Shown: positions 1 through 10,088, numbered from the stretch's first letter. The stretch: 64,000 bases of DNA from Micrococcaceae bacterium (GCA_013393415.1 JABXHI010000001.1:62001-126000), one strand, 5' to 3'. Program-made: numbers and translations. The notes: a model not told the origin generated them from the letters alone.

Positions 1-1
1 C

Positions 2-541
2 CAAGTATCTGATACGTACTTCGTTGTCGCACACTTCCACTACGTTGTCTTCGGTACCGTGGTGTTCGCCATGTTCGCAGGCTTCTATTTCTGGTGGCCA
101 AAATTCACCGGCAAGATGCTGAACGAAACGTGGGGCAAAATCCAGTTCTGGATGCTCTTCCTTGGCTTCCACGGAACCTTCCTGGTGCAGCACTGGTTGG
201 GCGTCATGGGTATGCCCCGTCGGTACGCTGACTACATGGTCGAGGACGGTTTCACCGCGATGAACCAGTTCTCCACGATCTCTTCTATGCTCCTCGGCGC
301 GGCAATCATTCCGTTCCTGTGGAACATCTACTACACCGCCCGTTATGGTAAGAAAGTCACCGTGGATGACCCATGGGGCTTCGGCGGATCCCTCGAATGG
401 GCTACGTCATGTCCACCACCACGTCACAACTTCCACGCCCTGCCGCGTATCCGTTCTGAACGTCCAGCATTGGACCTACATCACCCAGAACTGATTCCGC
501 TAGAGCGTCGTGAACAAATGACAACGAAGGTAGGTGCCTGA
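2..541 (+). CDS. ctaD: Cytochrome c oxidase subunit I, C-terminal part (5' end outside window)
   Basis: This is the C-terminal 179 residues of the haem-copper oxidase catalytic subunit, which reduces oxygen to water in the aa3 complex and pumps protons in the plasma membrane. The reading frame is open from base 2 and begins in the conserved stretch with [13 protein letters not shown], whose histidines are known haem and Cu ligands in the family. Three hydrophobic helices follow, then the typical cytoplasmic tail with [19 protein letters not shown]. It is directly followed by ctaF with almost no gap, so the two are cotranscribed. The family call is certain; only the N-terminal part is missing because the window starts inside the gene. 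Confidence 0.97.
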   Translation, partial: QVSDTYFVVAHFHYVVFGTVVFAMFAGFYFWWPKFTGKMLNETWGKIQFWMLFLGFHGTFLVQHWLGVMGMPRRYADYMVEDGFTAMNQFSTISSMLLGAAIIPFLWNIYYTARYGKKVTVDDPWGFGGSLEWATSCPPPRHNFHALPRIRSERPALDLHHPELIPLERREQMTTKVGA

Positions 542-542
542 C

Positions 543-944
543 GTGAAGATTAATGCGAAACTGTTCGCGATTCTTGGAACATTCTTTCTCCTAGTTGCGG
601 TCGTGTACGCGATTTGGACTCGTGGGACTGAATGGGTTGGTATCCCAGCGCTTTTCGCTCTGGCCGCCATGCAGTACATGATTGCCTACTACCTGCGTCT
701 TGTAGACAAAGAATACAAAACAGGCGTGGACGATCAGGAAGACGGTGAGATCGCGGAATACGCTGGCACCTATGCGCGATTCGCGCCGTGGAGCTGGTGG
801 CCACTAGGCCTCGGCGTGTCTTGTGCCATCTTATTCATTGGAGTTGCTGTTGACTGGTGGATCTTCATCATCGGTCTCTTCCTGGGCCTCTTCTTCGTGA
901 CCGGATGGGTCTTTGAATATTCCAAAGGTCAACACAAGCACTAA
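543..944 (+). CDS. ctaF: Cytochrome c oxidase subunit IV, actinobacterial type
   Basis: A 133-residue small membrane subunit of the actinobacterial aa3 oxidase, thought to stabilise the complex. It shows the family layout: N-terminal VKINAKLF, two hydrophobic helices, a charged loop rich in Asp/Glu, two more helices, and a C-terminal end with GWVFEYSKG. I chose the GTG at 543 because family members start at this K-I/V-x-A-K-x-F block and an AAGG stretch lies upstream; an in-frame GTG at 534 overlapping the ctaD stop is possible. It follows ctaD immediately and precedes a strong terminator, so it ends the cta operon. Confidence 0.93.
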   Translation: MKINAKLFAILGTFFLLVAVVYAIWTRGTEWVGIPALFALAAMQYMIAYYLRLVDKEYKTGVDDQEDGEIAEYAGTYARFAPWSWWPLGLGVSCAILFIGVAVDWWIFIIGLFLGLFFVTGWVFEYSKGQHKH

Positions 945-966
945 ACACACAGTGCCAATCCTCTAA

Positions 967-1004
967 ACCTACGGGTCTCAGTTCTTTGACTGAGACCCGT
1001 AGGT
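967..1004. terminator. Terminator hairpin after ctaF
   Basis: A perfect 15-base inverted repeat (ACCTACGGGTCTCAG and its complement) with an 8-base loop lies 23 bases after the ctaF stop. The following bases are only weakly T-rich. Confidence 0.8.
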
Positions 1005-1119
1005 CGTTAAGCCGACATTTCCAACGCAGGACGAGGTGGAGAGCAGACATCCCGGGTCCTTACGGTTCTGCTCTACACTGTAAATAATTGCACGTCACCA
1101 TAACTGTAGAGGTGGATCT

Positions 1120-1764
1120 TTGCTCAGCGAAAATAAACCATCAAATCGAAGATCTATTGGCCCCGCAATGCAATGGGCCAAACGAAACGGATCGACTGAA
1201 TATGCGGCCTCGAAAAGGAAGCGCATTCAAATCGACGTCGCCAACGCTATTGAGGAATTCGACCAACCCATGGATGGGGCGGGCTCATCAAATCAATGGT
1301 CTAGCCAAGATGTCAGTACAGCGTCGTCAAATACGCAACGCAATTGGGGGAGCGACCCGAGCGAGATTGTGTATAACCAGTCGCCGTCTGATCAGCCGCG
1401 GTATTCGAATCTGCCCGGTTATCAAGATGATGCAGAACGTAGTTCAGCGTGGAACTACTACTCGAGCGATTTGACCCACAAAGCGAGGCCTGATTGGGGA
1501 AATGGCTCAGGTTATACGGACTTCGGGCAGGCAGCTCAGAACACATTTGACACGGGCGCCCAGCAGGGGAGCCAGCAGTATTACGGCGGAGCAGGATATC
1601 GGCCACAGGCCCAAGTTGGCGCGCCCCGTCATAACGCACCGTCCACGAATTTTCAGTCGACAATGCAGGCGGAAAATAGATCCGTCACTTTGAAACAGAT
1701 CCTGCCCGCAATCCTAGTCGCGGGAATACTGGTGCTTGTGACAGTTTTGACTCTATTCTCCTGA
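1120..1764 (+). CDS. Hypothetical protein with disordered Gln/Ser/Tyr-rich region and C-terminal membrane anchor
   Basis: I do not recognise this 214-residue protein. Residues 1-190 are polar and low in complexity (many Q, S, N, Y, G), so probably disordered. The last 24 residues form one hydrophobic helix (ILPAILVAGILVLVTVLTLF), giving a tail-anchored layout. A purine-rich AGAGGTGG lies five bases before a TTG at 1120, which decides the start. It sits alone between the ctaF terminator and an IS21 element. Coding is supported by the ribosome site and the sensible anchor at the very end; no function can be assigned. Confidence 0.55.
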   Translation: MLSENKPSNRRSIGPAMQWAKRNGSTEYAASKRKRIQIDVANAIEEFDQPMDGAGSSNQWSSQDVSTASSNTQRNWGSDPSEIVYNQSPSDQPRYSNLPGYQDDAERSSAWNYYSSDLTHKARPDWGNGSGYTDFGQAAQNTFDTGAQQGSQQYYGGAGYRPQAQVGAPRHNAPSTNFQSTMQAENRSVTLKQILPAILVAGILVLVTVLTLFS

Positions 1765-2144
1765 TCTGCGGGGTATGTGCTGCGTCTGAAGTCTGTTGGC
1801 CATGAAGAGACCGGTAGACGTGGCCATGAGCCAGGTAAATCGCGAACAGGCCGCTGAAGTTGCTCAACAGCGCTATCGACACTCCTACAGCAACTGCACG
1901 ACCGTTTCGGGCCACCCCAACCAGACAATGACCCTGACAACCCATCCCCCGTGCAAAAGCCCCGAGGACCCGGTTACGTGCTCAACCAGCGGGAAAACGT
2001 CGGTGACGTGGCTGGGTTCTTATCGCCTTCATGGCCGACATCTTATTGACGAGACTGTCTAAGCGCATGTTTGCACCCGTCAGTTGCGATGCGCACCGGC
2101 TACGTATGCCCGACTAGAACGGAATTTGATGCACAGGGGTGTTT
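1765..2144. other. Intergenic stretch, no convincing gene
   Basis: Several short reading frames cross this stretch on both strands, one on the minus strand with a single hydrophobic segment (about 1685-1945), but none has a ribosome site or recognisable family. It looks like decayed sequence next to the IS21 insertion. Confidence 0.5.
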
Positions 2145-2231
2145 GGGACGTCTTTCTAGTAGCGGGGTTCTTGCATTCGGGTAGCATCCGGACCAGTATC
2201 CAGTAGCACTGATCCGGATGCCGCCGTTTGA

Positions 2232-2984
2232 TTACTCGGTCAGGTGTTTGTGCTGTCGCATGTTGGGACCGTTGAGTTGCAAGATCTCGGAAGAACCAAC
2301 AATTCGGTTCAGGATTGATTCTGCAATGACGGCATCGTTGAAGGTTTTGTACCAGTCCTCGGGATCGAATTGTGAGGTCACCAGTGTGGAGCCTTTTCCA
2401 TCACGAGCTGCCGTGATGTTGAGTAATTCAGCTGCAATGTGTTGGTTGATTGGGGTGGTTAAGAAGTCATCCAAGACCAACAGGTCACAGTTGTGTAGAT
2501 CGTTCAGAAAATTCAGGCGCTGCTGGGAGTCATGGCTCAATACCGATAACTGGTTAGCGAGGTCGCCCAGGCGGAAGAACCGTGCCGTGTAGAATTTTCT
2601 GCAGGCAGCATTGAGCAGTGCTTGGGCTAAATAGGTTTTGCCCACACTGGAGGTGCCTAGGACGACGAGATTGTTGGTCTGGTCAATCCATTGGCAACTG
2701 GCCAGTCGTCCAACGTGTTCTCGGTTGAGGTTGCGGCCAGGCAGGTATCGGATTTCTTCGACGCAGGCTTCGGGATTTGGCGATTTGGAAGCCTTCAGCA
2801 GTTTCTGGGTCCGTCGTTCCTGCCTGGCGGTCAGCTCAGTATCCATGGCGTAATGGATCTTCTGAGAAAACGTCCAGTCATCATAGGTGGGGTCGTTGGC
2901 CAGATCGATCACAGTGCGACCAAAAGCTGTCATGCGCAGCTTGGTAAACGTTGTCATATCGTCTTCGGTTAAATGACGGTCCAT
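2232..2984 (-). CDS. istB: IS21 transposition helper ATPase IstB
   Basis: A 250-residue AAA+ ATPase related to DnaC that helps the IstA transposase choose and activate targets. The Walker A motif GTSSVGKT is near residue 109 and the Walker B motif LLVLDDF near residue 159; the usual sensor region with TLVTSQFDPEDWY follows. The length matches the family. The start ATG overlaps the istA stop (TAATG), the translational coupling usual for IS21. It appears intact although its partner istA is broken. Confidence 0.93.
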   Translation of the reverse strand: MDRHLTEDDMTTFTKLRMTAFGRTVIDLANDPTYDDWTFSQKIHYAMDTELTARQERRTQKLLKASKSPNPEACVEEIRYLPGRNLNREHVGRLASCQWIDQTNNLVVLGTSSVGKTYLAQALLNAACRKFYTARFFRLGDLANQLSVLSHDSQQRLNFLNDLHNCDLLVLDDFLTTPINQHIAAELLNITAARDGKGSTLVTSQFDPEDWYKTFNDAVIAESILNRIVGSSEILQLNGPNMRQHKHLTE

Positions 2985-4627
2985 TAGTTCTGCCCTCCAT
3001 CCAGCTGATTAGCCGAAGAGTTCTTGAGCAACGCGTTAGGGCGAAACCGTTGAGACCCTGCTAGATACGCCCCACTGGTATCTCTGCGGTCAACAGGTGG
3101 CTCAAGTGGAGCGCCAAACTGCTCAGCACCCGTAGTGGGGCGGGCCGCTGCTTGAGCCCGAAGCGCCACCATGCGTTGTTTGATGGCGGTGTAGCTCACT
3201 GGTCGTGAAGTATCTTGGGCCACGACATGTTGACAGGCCCGTTCCAGCAGAATTTTGTTGTTGTCGCCTTTGGCTAGATCTAGGATATTGCGACAAGTCC
3301 GATAGCCTTGGGCTTCGATCCGCTGACGATCCAATACACTGATGATCGCCTCAACCGTGTGAAGTCCTGTCTTAGGGGCTTGCCGTTCAAAATACGCCCT
3401 GGACCAAAGATCCGATGCGTGCTGGTGATAGGTCGGCACATGGTCTGGATTGGTAACAAACACGTGCTTTCGTGCGTCAATGCGGTGATCAGCAATAACC
3501 TTGCCATCGCAGTACACCACAAGATGGTCACCGGTGATTTTCGCTTCCACCTGGCGACCCACATAGGCGTATGGCACTGAGTACTTAACAGTGGCAATTT
3601 CCAGGTGATAATCCCTGCTGACTTTCGCCTTCTTCCATGTCACCGGCTGCCATGGGTCATCTGGCAGTGGTAGAAGCTCCGCCTGCTCAGCGGAGTCAAA
3701 CAGTGCCTTACGGCTGAGCTGTTGGCCTCGCAATGGTGTTCTGACATTGATCCGGTCAACCTGCGCGTTCAAGACAGTATTGAGCTCATCTACGTCAGCA
3801 AACGGTGATGGTCAAACGCTCGGATGACTTCGTGGGTGATAATCTTGACTCCCGATTCCACGCTGCCTTTCTCTTGCGGCGCCGCCTCTCTGGTGGGAAC
3901 CGCCGCAGTCCCGTAATACTCTAGAAAATCCCGGTAGCCCGGATTGACTTGTCTGGCCCGGTCGCCGCGACTGATCTGGTTGGAAGCAGTCGAGGCATTA
4001 TCTGGGATCACCACCTGTGGGACACCGCCAAACGCGTGGAAGGCTTGTTGATGTGCATCTAACCAGTTGGGAGATTTTTCATCCAGGTAGCCTTGTCCAA
4101 ATACCATCCCCGAATATGGCAAGGTCGCAACAAATACTGACACCCGCGTACTTCGTCCAGTGATCGGATCAAAGATGCTCATCTTTTCACCGGCCCAGTC
4201 GACTTGCATCGTATGCCCTGGCACATGGCTGATGCGCATGGTCAGTCATTGACTTCAACATGGTCGCCAATGATCCTGCAAAACCGTTGATAACTGTAAT
4301 GCCGTTGCCCTGGCGCAGCATCGGTATCTAAATACTGGGCCCAGAGCACCCGCAAAGCAGGTTTGTGTTTGCCTACTCGACGTTTGACCATCGCGGCGAC
4401 ATCGAAACCAACGAAGGCTTCGGAAACAGCTTTTCGGCCGTCTTCGAATAAGACCGCTAAGTCCTCACCGGTGAGCTGCTGAATCTGCTTCGTGGAGGTG
4501 AAATCATGATCCTGACAGATCCGTTTAGCTTTGGCGATCGTCTGGTGGGAACAACCCATTCGGACTCGATTTGCCTATACGTCCAGCCCTGGATCAGCAG
4601 CGACATCAATAATCGGTAATCCGTCAC
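2984..4627 (-). pseudogene. istA: IS21 transposase IstA, broken by three frameshifts
   Basis: Four consecutive pieces in different frames together cover an IstA (DDE integrase) protein. The start region with VTDYRLLMSLLIQGWTYRQI begins at a GTG near 4627. Frame changes fall near 4560 (after RQIESE), near 4240 (between VEVND and MRISHVPG), and near 3790 (in HHR/ADVDELN). The catalytic region with MQVDWAGE and VVIPDNAS and the C-terminal region with TYHQHASDLW are recognisable. Three separate frame breaks make programmed frameshifting unlikely; this is a decayed transposase. Confidence 0.85.
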
Positions 4628-4765
4628 AAATACTCCATTCAATATTGCACACGCAACCGAATTATCACGTGTGAAATAGAGCACACCACAAACCAGGAAC
4701 TCACCGCTACCCGATACCAATACTCCTGCTACCCGATCAGGAGAACACCGCTACCCGAAGCACCT

Positions 4766-5632
4766 CCCTAACACAGGGGCGGCTGTGCATGGTGTCGAAT
4801 CGGCTGTACGTCGATCCAATGTATCCGTTAGCTTAGTACTGTTCTAGGACCATGGATCGTACTACCGTTTCGGTTCGGCAACCGGTATTGACGGCTGTTT
4901 TGAACGCGTATTCACTATCGGATGTCCGACGATTTGATAGCACCGGTCGGAGGATCGGGAAGTACTTGGATTATGAATCGGTAGCGGTGGGCTGTGAAAG
5001 ATTCAGGCTCTGGATTTGGGCGACTTTTCGCGATCGTTGCGAGTCAGAGCATGTATGTCTGGGCATTACACTGCGGGTCCCGTCGGAATGCGCAATGAGT
5101 TGAGATGGCCGCTGCCGGATGCCCATATTGTTGTTTCCTAATGGTTAGACCGGTGCAATTCGATCGTCAGACGCCGTGATGCCAACATAGATCGGATCCG
5201 AAGCAAGACCACCCGGGTAGACATCGAGAGTCCCAACATGCGCCAATACACAGCAGACTATGCGCGACTAAAATTTGTCGGTCCTGCACGCGGATGGCTA
5301 TCACGTACGCTATCACTGGCGCCGATCGGTTTAGTCTGATGATAAGCCATGGCTCTCGAACATGCTGTATATGATCCTGCTCCCTCAACTTACTATATTG
5401 AGGCCGAGCAGGGACTCTTCGTGGGAGTCTCGATAGAGCCCAGCTCAATCCGCAGGCGACTGTGAGGTGCGGCCCGAATGCGGGAGATACCTAATTATGT
5501 CCAGATTTTCTTGGTTGAGGTTTCAGCGCGCCCCCTAACGTTGTATGTGATCGTATTAAGGTAGTTCCGAGTGTCATCGGGGGAGTGAGCACATCTCACC
5601 GTTTGTATTGAGGGAAACGTCCGGTTAAAGCA
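4766..5632. other. Long stretch without a convincing gene
   Basis: About 870 bases between the IS21 right end and the qcr terminator. A plus-strand reading frame at 4852-5103 and minus-strand frames around 5167-5448 and 5495-5677 have no ribosome site, no family resemblance and odd composition. I see no repeats or RNA structure apart from the terminator at the right edge. Probably decayed sequence. Confidence 0.5.
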
Positions 5633-5666
5633 GTCTGTCCGGTTGAATGAATTCAACCGGACAGAC
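5633..5666. terminator. Terminator hairpin after qcrB
   Basis: A perfect 16-base inverted repeat (GTCTGTCCGGTTGAAT and complement) with a 2-base loop sits 22 bases after the qcrB stop. It most likely ends the ctaE-qcrCAB operon. The T-run on the minus strand is short. Confidence 0.75.
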
Positions 5667-5688
5667 CTTATCGTCAATTTCCTAATGT

Positions 5689-7386
5689 TTAGGACTGATC
5701 ACGTTTACCCTCGAGCTCGTTGACCGCTGTGTCAACGGAGCCTTGGAGCTTACGGCGCTCTTGATCGTGGTCTACTCGAGCTTCGGCAAGTTCCTCAGCG
5801 GTCACTGGTGCAACGCGGTCTTCGAAGAATCGGCGTGACACACTGGACCGGAGCTTCTCCAAGAGGCTGACCTTGCCTTTTTTGTTGGGCTGAGCAGGCT
5901 TTGCCTCTGGTGACTCGAACGCTACGAGTTCGTAGAGCCGGTACTGGTCCACCATTTCGTGGCGCTCAAGAATAGCTCCTTCTGGAGTCCACTCGATGAC
6001 GCCAGTCTCACGACCATGCAACGCTATTTCGCGATCTTTGCGCTGCAGTGCCAAACAGATGCGCTTGGTGACGATGAAGCCGATGATGGGCCCAAAGATG
6101 AGCAGGAAGCGCAATGCATAGGCGACGTCATTCAACGAGAGCATGAAGTAAACAGCCATCAAGTCCGATGACGCTGCTGCCCACATAACACAGTAGAAAA
6201 TGACTGCGGCAACACCGGTGGCGGTGCGTCCCGGCGCGTTGCGTGGTCGGTCGAGAATGTGGTGTTCACGGTTGTCACCGGTGATGCCACGTTCGAGCCA
6301 TGGCCACAGGACCATTCCAACGATGAGCACACCCGCGGGTATGAGCGGTATGAGCACACCCATCGGGAGGGCATTCCAACCCCATGGCATCGGGATATGC
6401 CACAACATGGAGAAGTCACCGAGCATACCGGGCATGAGTCGCAGGATACCGTCAACCCAACCGATGTACCAGTCGGGCTGGGTACCAGCAGATACAGGTG
6501 AGGGGTCATATGGGCCGTAGGTCCATATGGGGTTGATCTGCAGGAAGCCTGAGATGAGAGCAATCAGCCCGAAAACGATGAAGAAGAAGCCACCGGCTTT
6601 TGCAGCATAGACGGGGCCGACGGGGTAGCCGACCACGTTGGTGTGCTTGCGACCTGGTCCAGGGTACTGAGCGTGTTTGTGAACGACGACCATGAACAGG
6701 TGGATTGCAACCATCAAGATGATGAGTGCCGGGATGACCATGATGTGCAGTGAGTACAGTCGCGGAATAATTTCAGTACCTGGGAATTCTCCTCCGAAGA
6801 AGAAGAACGACATATACGTACCAACTACTGGGATGGCTTTCATCACGCCATCGATAATCCGTAGACCGTTACCGGAGAGCACCTCGTCTGGGAGGGAATA
6901 GCCGGTGAAGCCAGCTGCGAGAGCCAGAATGAGCAGTACCGAACCAACGACCCAGTTGAGTTCACGCGGACGACGGAATGCACCGGTAAAGAAGACCCGG
7001 AGCATGTGCACGGAAACTGCCGCTACGAAGATAAGTGCGCCCCAGTGGTGTACCTGACGCATGAACAGTCCGCCACGGATCTCAAAAGATATATCCAGGG
7101 CGGATGCATATGCGGCCGACATTTCGATGCCGTAGAGCGGCTTATACGCTCCTTCGTAAACAACGTGAGACATTGACGGGTCGAAGAAAAAGGTGAGGAA
7201 GGTCCCCGAGAGCACGACGATGATGAAAGAGTAGAGTGCTACTTCACCAAAAAGGAATGTCCAGTGGTCTGGAAAGAGTTTGCGACCAAACTCTTTGACC
7301 ATTTTGGAAGCGCCCATACGGGTGTCGACAAAGTTTGCGATCTTGCCTGTACGGGTGGAAGCTTGATAGTCCTGCATAACGGACAT
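5689..7386 (-). CDS. qcrB: Cytochrome bc1 complex cytochrome b subunit
   Basis: A 565-residue polytopic membrane protein that carries the two b haems and the quinol oxidation and reduction sites of the bc1 complex. Visible family features are RQVHHWGALIFVAAVSVHM and HIMVIPALIILMVAIHLF, which supply the paired haem-ligating histidines. Also present are the quinol-site region with GPYDPSPVSAGTQPDWY and a long charged cytoplasmic C-terminal tail typical of actinobacterial QcrB. The ATG overlaps the qcrA stop, so the genes are coupled. It is the last gene of the ctaE-qcrC-qcrA-qcrB operon. Confidence 0.96.
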   Translation of the reverse strand: MSVMQDYQASTRTGKIANFVDTRMGASKMVKEFGRKLFPDHWTFLFGEVALYSFIIVVLSGTFLTFFFDPSMSHVVYEGAYKPLYGIEMSAAYASALDISFEIRGGLFMRQVHHWGALIFVAAVSVHMLRVFFTGAFRRPRELNWVVGSVLLILALAAGFTGYSLPDEVLSGNGLRIIDGVMKAIPVVGTYMSFFFFGGEFPGTEIIPRLYSLHIMVIPALIILMVAIHLFMVVVHKHAQYPGPGRKHTNVVGYPVGPVYAAKAGGFFFIVFGLIALISGFLQINPIWTYGPYDPSPVSAGTQPDWYIGWVDGILRLMPGMLGDFSMLWHIPMPWGWNALPMGVLIPLIPAGVLIVGMVLWPWLERGITGDNREHHILDRPRNAPGRTATGVAAVIFYCVMWAAASSDLMAVYFMLSLNDVAYALRFLLIFGPIIGFIVTKRICLALQRKDREIALHGRETGVIEWTPEGAILERHEMVDQYRLYELVAFESPEAKPAQPNKKGKVSLLEKLRSSVSRRFFEDRVAPVTAEELAEARVDHDQERRKLQGSVDTAVNELEGKRDQS

Positions 7387-8489
7387 TATGCACCACGCTC
7401 CTCAGCTGGTCTTGGGTCGCGTTCCCAGTAAACGGGGCCGACGGGCTCTTGGAAGTCGCTTTGGGCAACCAGGTAGCCGTCATTATCGACAGAGATTGGC
7501 AGCTGTGGCAGTGGGTGTGATGCCGGTCCGAAAATGACCTTGCACTCCTGTGTCAGGTCATAAGTTGACTGGTGGCACGGGCACAGCAGATGGTGTGTGT
7601 GCTGTTCATACAGCGCGATCGGGCAACCGACGTGGGTGCAAATTTTCGAGTAGGCAACGATTCCATCGACGTGCCAGTCTTCGCGTCCCGCGCTGATTTG
7701 CATATCGTCTGGGTTGAGCCGCATGAGCAATACGACAGCTTTCGCCTTTTGGTTCAGCATGTCGTGTTCCATATCGAGCAAGCCGTCTGGGACGACGTGC
7801 AATGCGGATCCAATGGTGACATCGGAGGCCTTAATAGGAGTGCCGCTCACGTCCCGTACCAGGCGTGTTCCGGTATCCCATACGGTGTGACGCATACGCT
7901 CGACACCAAAGTTTTCTGCTGGATCATCAGACTGGTTACGCGTGTTATCGAGGTCACGGAACATCGCAATGGCAGGCAGCGGTGCAATGGCAAGCGCACC
8001 GATGAGAGTATTACGCAAGAGCGGACGACGCTTGATCTGCGTTTCGTCAACAACATCGTTGATGATGTTGACTGCATCGGCGCGATCTTCTTCCGTCGTG
8101 ACTGATTCGCGTTCTTCAACCCATTCATGGTCTGGCATCAAGGCGCGACCCCACTGGACGATACCGACGCCGATACCCAGCATGGCAAATGCGGTACCGA
8201 GGCCCAGTAGTGTGTTCTGCAGGCGAATGATGTTCATGTCAGTTTCGTCTGCAGGCAGCTGTCCGACCCCAAAGTACCCAACAAAGAACAGGATGGTACC
8301 GAGGATAGACAGGATGAACAGGAAAGAAACCTGGCGTTCTGCGCGCTTAGCGGCACGTGGATCCTCATCCGTAATACGTGGCCGGTGCGGTGGCAATCCC
8401 GGGTTTTCGATAGCGAAGTTACCCGAATCGTCACCAGCGCGCTCTACGGTGCCCGGTGTGTCGGGATCTCCGTGGCGGTGCTCGCCCAT
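7386..8489 (-). CDS. qcrA: Cytochrome bc1 complex Rieske iron-sulfur subunit
   Basis: A 367-residue actinobacterial Rieske protein that passes electrons from quinol to the dihaem cytochrome c subunit. The 2Fe-2S ligands are in CTHVGC and CPCHQS (about residues 288-310). Three hydrophobic helices precede the Rieske domain (about residues 50-75, 90-115, 155-175), which is the actinobacterial layout rather than the single helix of other bacteria. A charged N-terminal tail of about 45 residues is present. It lies between qcrC and qcrB in one operon. Confidence 0.96.
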   Translation of the reverse strand: MGEHRHGDPDTPGTVERAGDDSGNFAIENPGLPPHRPRITDEDPRAAKRAERQVSFLFILSILGTILFFVGYFGVGQLPADETDMNIIRLQNTLLGLGTAFAMLGIGVGIVQWGRALMPDHEWVEERESVTTEEDRADAVNIINDVVDETQIKRRPLLRNTLIGALAIAPLPAIAMFRDLDNTRNQSDDPAENFGVERMRHTVWDTGTRLVRDVSGTPIKASDVTIGSALHVVPDGLLDMEHDMLNQKAKAVVLLMRLNPDDMQISAGREDWHVDGIVAYSKICTHVGCPIALYEQHTHHLLCPCHQSTYDLTQECKVIFGPASHPLPQLPISVDNDGYLVAQSDFQEPVGPVYWERDPRPAEERGA

Positions 8490-8552
8490 AGATCTGATTC
8501 CTTTACTTGAGTGATGTTGGTGATGTTTTAATCGACGAAAATTCGATAAGTC

Positions 8553-9356
8553 TTATGACGACCTGGTGGTCATCCAAACCATGAAACCGATGAGCAGTGC
8601 GAGACCACCGGTCCATACGAAGAGTCCCTCAGCTACGGGGCCAAGTGAACCAAGCGATGCGCCACCTGGATAACCTTGGGTTCCGAATTCCTTCAAGTAG
8701 GCGATGACATCGCGCTTGTCTTCGGGAGTCAGGTTCGAGTCGGAGAAGACGGGCATGTTCTGTGGGCCAGTCACCATGGCTTCGTAGATGTGCTGCTCTT
8801 CAACGCCGTGCACGCTAGGCGCATATTTACCACGAGTCAGGGCACCTCCACCGCCAGAAGCAGAGTGACACATTGCGCAGTTGACGCGGAACAAGTCGCC
8901 ACCACGTGCAACATCGACGTCAGCGTGATCTGTGTCGAGGTATTCCTCTTCTGGGATAGTTGGACCGGTGCCGAGTGAGTGAACGTAAGCAGCCATTTGC
9001 ATGGTCTGTTCCTCACTGAACTGGTTGGGTTTTTTTTGCCCCTGTGGACCGGTCATCTGAAGAGGCATACGGCCGGTTCCAACCTGGAAATCAACCGAGG
9101 CTGCACCCACACCAATCAAAGACGGACCCGCGGGTCCGCCGGTTGCGCCGATTCCGTGGCAGGAGGCGCAGTTCGCGTTGAACAGTGTTTCACCGTCGTC
9201 GATGTTGTCGGCGCTGGTGTAATCGGCTTGAGAATAAGCAGATGCGGAGTTGATGTTGGAGGCCAACGAGTATAGACCTCCGGTCAGCAACAGACCCAGC
9301 AACAGCAGGGCCACTCCGACCATGGGGTGGCGACGGTTCTGTGAGAGTGCCTTCAC
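8553..9356 (-). CDS. qcrC: Cytochrome bc1 complex dihaem cytochrome c subunit
   Basis: A 267-residue dihaem cytochrome cc that replaces soluble cytochrome c and hands electrons directly to the aa3 oxidase. Two haem c motifs are seen, CASCH (about residue 61) and CAMCH (about residue 160), each followed by a methionine-containing cytochrome c fold. There is an N-terminal signal-anchor helix (about residues 14-32) and a C-terminal helix that fixes it in the membrane. It sits between ctaE and qcrA in the same operon. Confidence 0.96.
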   Translation of the reverse strand: MKALSQNRRHPMVGVALLLLGLLLTGGLYSLASNINSASAYSQADYTSADNIDDGETLFNANCASCHGIGATGGPAGPSLIGVGAASVDFQVGTGRMPLQMTGPQGQKKPNQFSEEQTMQMAAYVHSLGTGPTIPEEEYLDTDHADVDVARGGDLFRVNCAMCHSASGGGGALTRGKYAPSVHGVEEQHIYEAMVTGPQNMPVFSDSNLTPEDKRDVIAYLKEFGTQGYPGGASLGSLGPVAEGLFVWTGGLALLIGFMVWMTTRSS

Positions 9357-9455
9357 TTTATGGATTCCTTACATTTTGTATAACCGGATGGGGTGTGACA
9401 AGTCCGTTCCGGTTACCTCGGGTGCGATTGATGTCGAGCCGGCGGACCGAACAGG

Positions 9456-10088
9456 TCACTGGATGACGTAGATAATGAACCAAAGGGCTACCCAGACTAC
9501 GTCAACGAAGTGCCAATAATACGAAATGACAATGGCAATCGTAGATTCATGGTTTCCAAAGCGCTTCGCGAGGTGAGCGCGTCCAATGACGAAGAGGAAC
9601 GCGATCAAACCACCAAGAACGTGCAGCGCGTGGAAGCCTGTCGTGATGTAGAAGGCTGAACCATAGGCATTCGCGGCAATTGTCACTCCGTGCGATACAA
9701 GAACTGCGTATTCGTATGCCTGTACCGACAAGAAGATCGAACCAAGAATGAAGGAAGCGATGAACCATTCCACAACACCCCAGTCCTTGAGTTTGTTGCT
9801 TGTGCGACGCGGACGGAGGTTGATGGCAGCGTGTGTACCCCACTGGGCGGTAAACGAGCTGATGACCAGCACTACGGTGTTGATCGTCGCCAGTACCGGG
9901 TCCAATTGCGCAGTGTTTTCTTCCCACAGTGTCGGTGATGTCGACCGCAGTGTGAAATACATAGCGAACAGACCACCGAAAAACATTACTTCCGAAGCAA
10001 GCCACACCATGGTGCCGACGGCAGACAGGTTGGGCCGACTTGGGAAGCCGGTGGGATTATGCGAGAGAGTTTGAGTTGATGTTGTCAC
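9456..10088 (-). CDS. ctaE: Cytochrome c oxidase subunit III
   Basis: A 210-residue multi-helix subunit of the aa3 oxidase. The family block NLSAVGTMVWLASEVMFFGGLFAMYF is near the N-terminus, and the C-terminal helix pair with HVLGGL and YYWHFVDVVWVALW is clear. I chose a GTG at 10088 because it gives the usual length; a GAAAGG lies directly before it, closer than normal, so a different start nearby is possible. A longer frame to 10289 gives a non-homologous extension. It is the first gene of the operon and is divergent from trpD. Confidence 0.93.
   Translation of the reverse strand: MTTSTQTLSHNPTGFPSRPNLSAVGTMVWLASEVMFFGGLFAMYFTLRSTSPTLWEENTAQLDPVLATINTVVLVISSFTAQWGTHAAINLRPRRTSNKLKDWGVVEWFIASFILGSIFLSVQAYEYAVLVSHGVTIAANAYGSAFYITTGFHALHVLGGLIAFLFVIGRAHLAKRFGNHESTIAIVISYYWHFVDVVWVALWFIIYVIQ

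Larger units (their letters stand above)
2145..4765 (-). mobile_element. IS21-family insertion sequence with degenerate istA
   Basis: The element holds istA and istB in the usual order on the minus strand. Both ends carry the multiple short terminal repeats typical of IS21. The right end has three copies of GCTACCCGA (about 4688-4757). The left end has the complementary TCGGGTAGC and a variant GTAGCGGGG (about 2160-2187), with matching spacing. Exact end bases and a target duplication could not be fixed by eye. It lies in the gap between the convergent cta and qcr operons, where insertion is harmless. Because istA is broken it is probably immobile unless helped in trans. Confidence 0.85.

Noticed and set aside
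1685-1945. Minus-strand frame with one hydrophobic segment
   Set aside because: No start signal, no relatives recognised, overlaps the end of the gene at 1120.
4852-5103. Plus-strand 83-codon frame
   Set aside because: No ribosome site, no family resemblance, unusual composition; the surrounding region looks decayed.
5633-5666. TGTCCGG inside the qcrB terminator as a copy of the element motif
   Set aside because: It reads CTGTCCGG, not GTGTCCGG, and is explained as one arm of a perfect hairpin.
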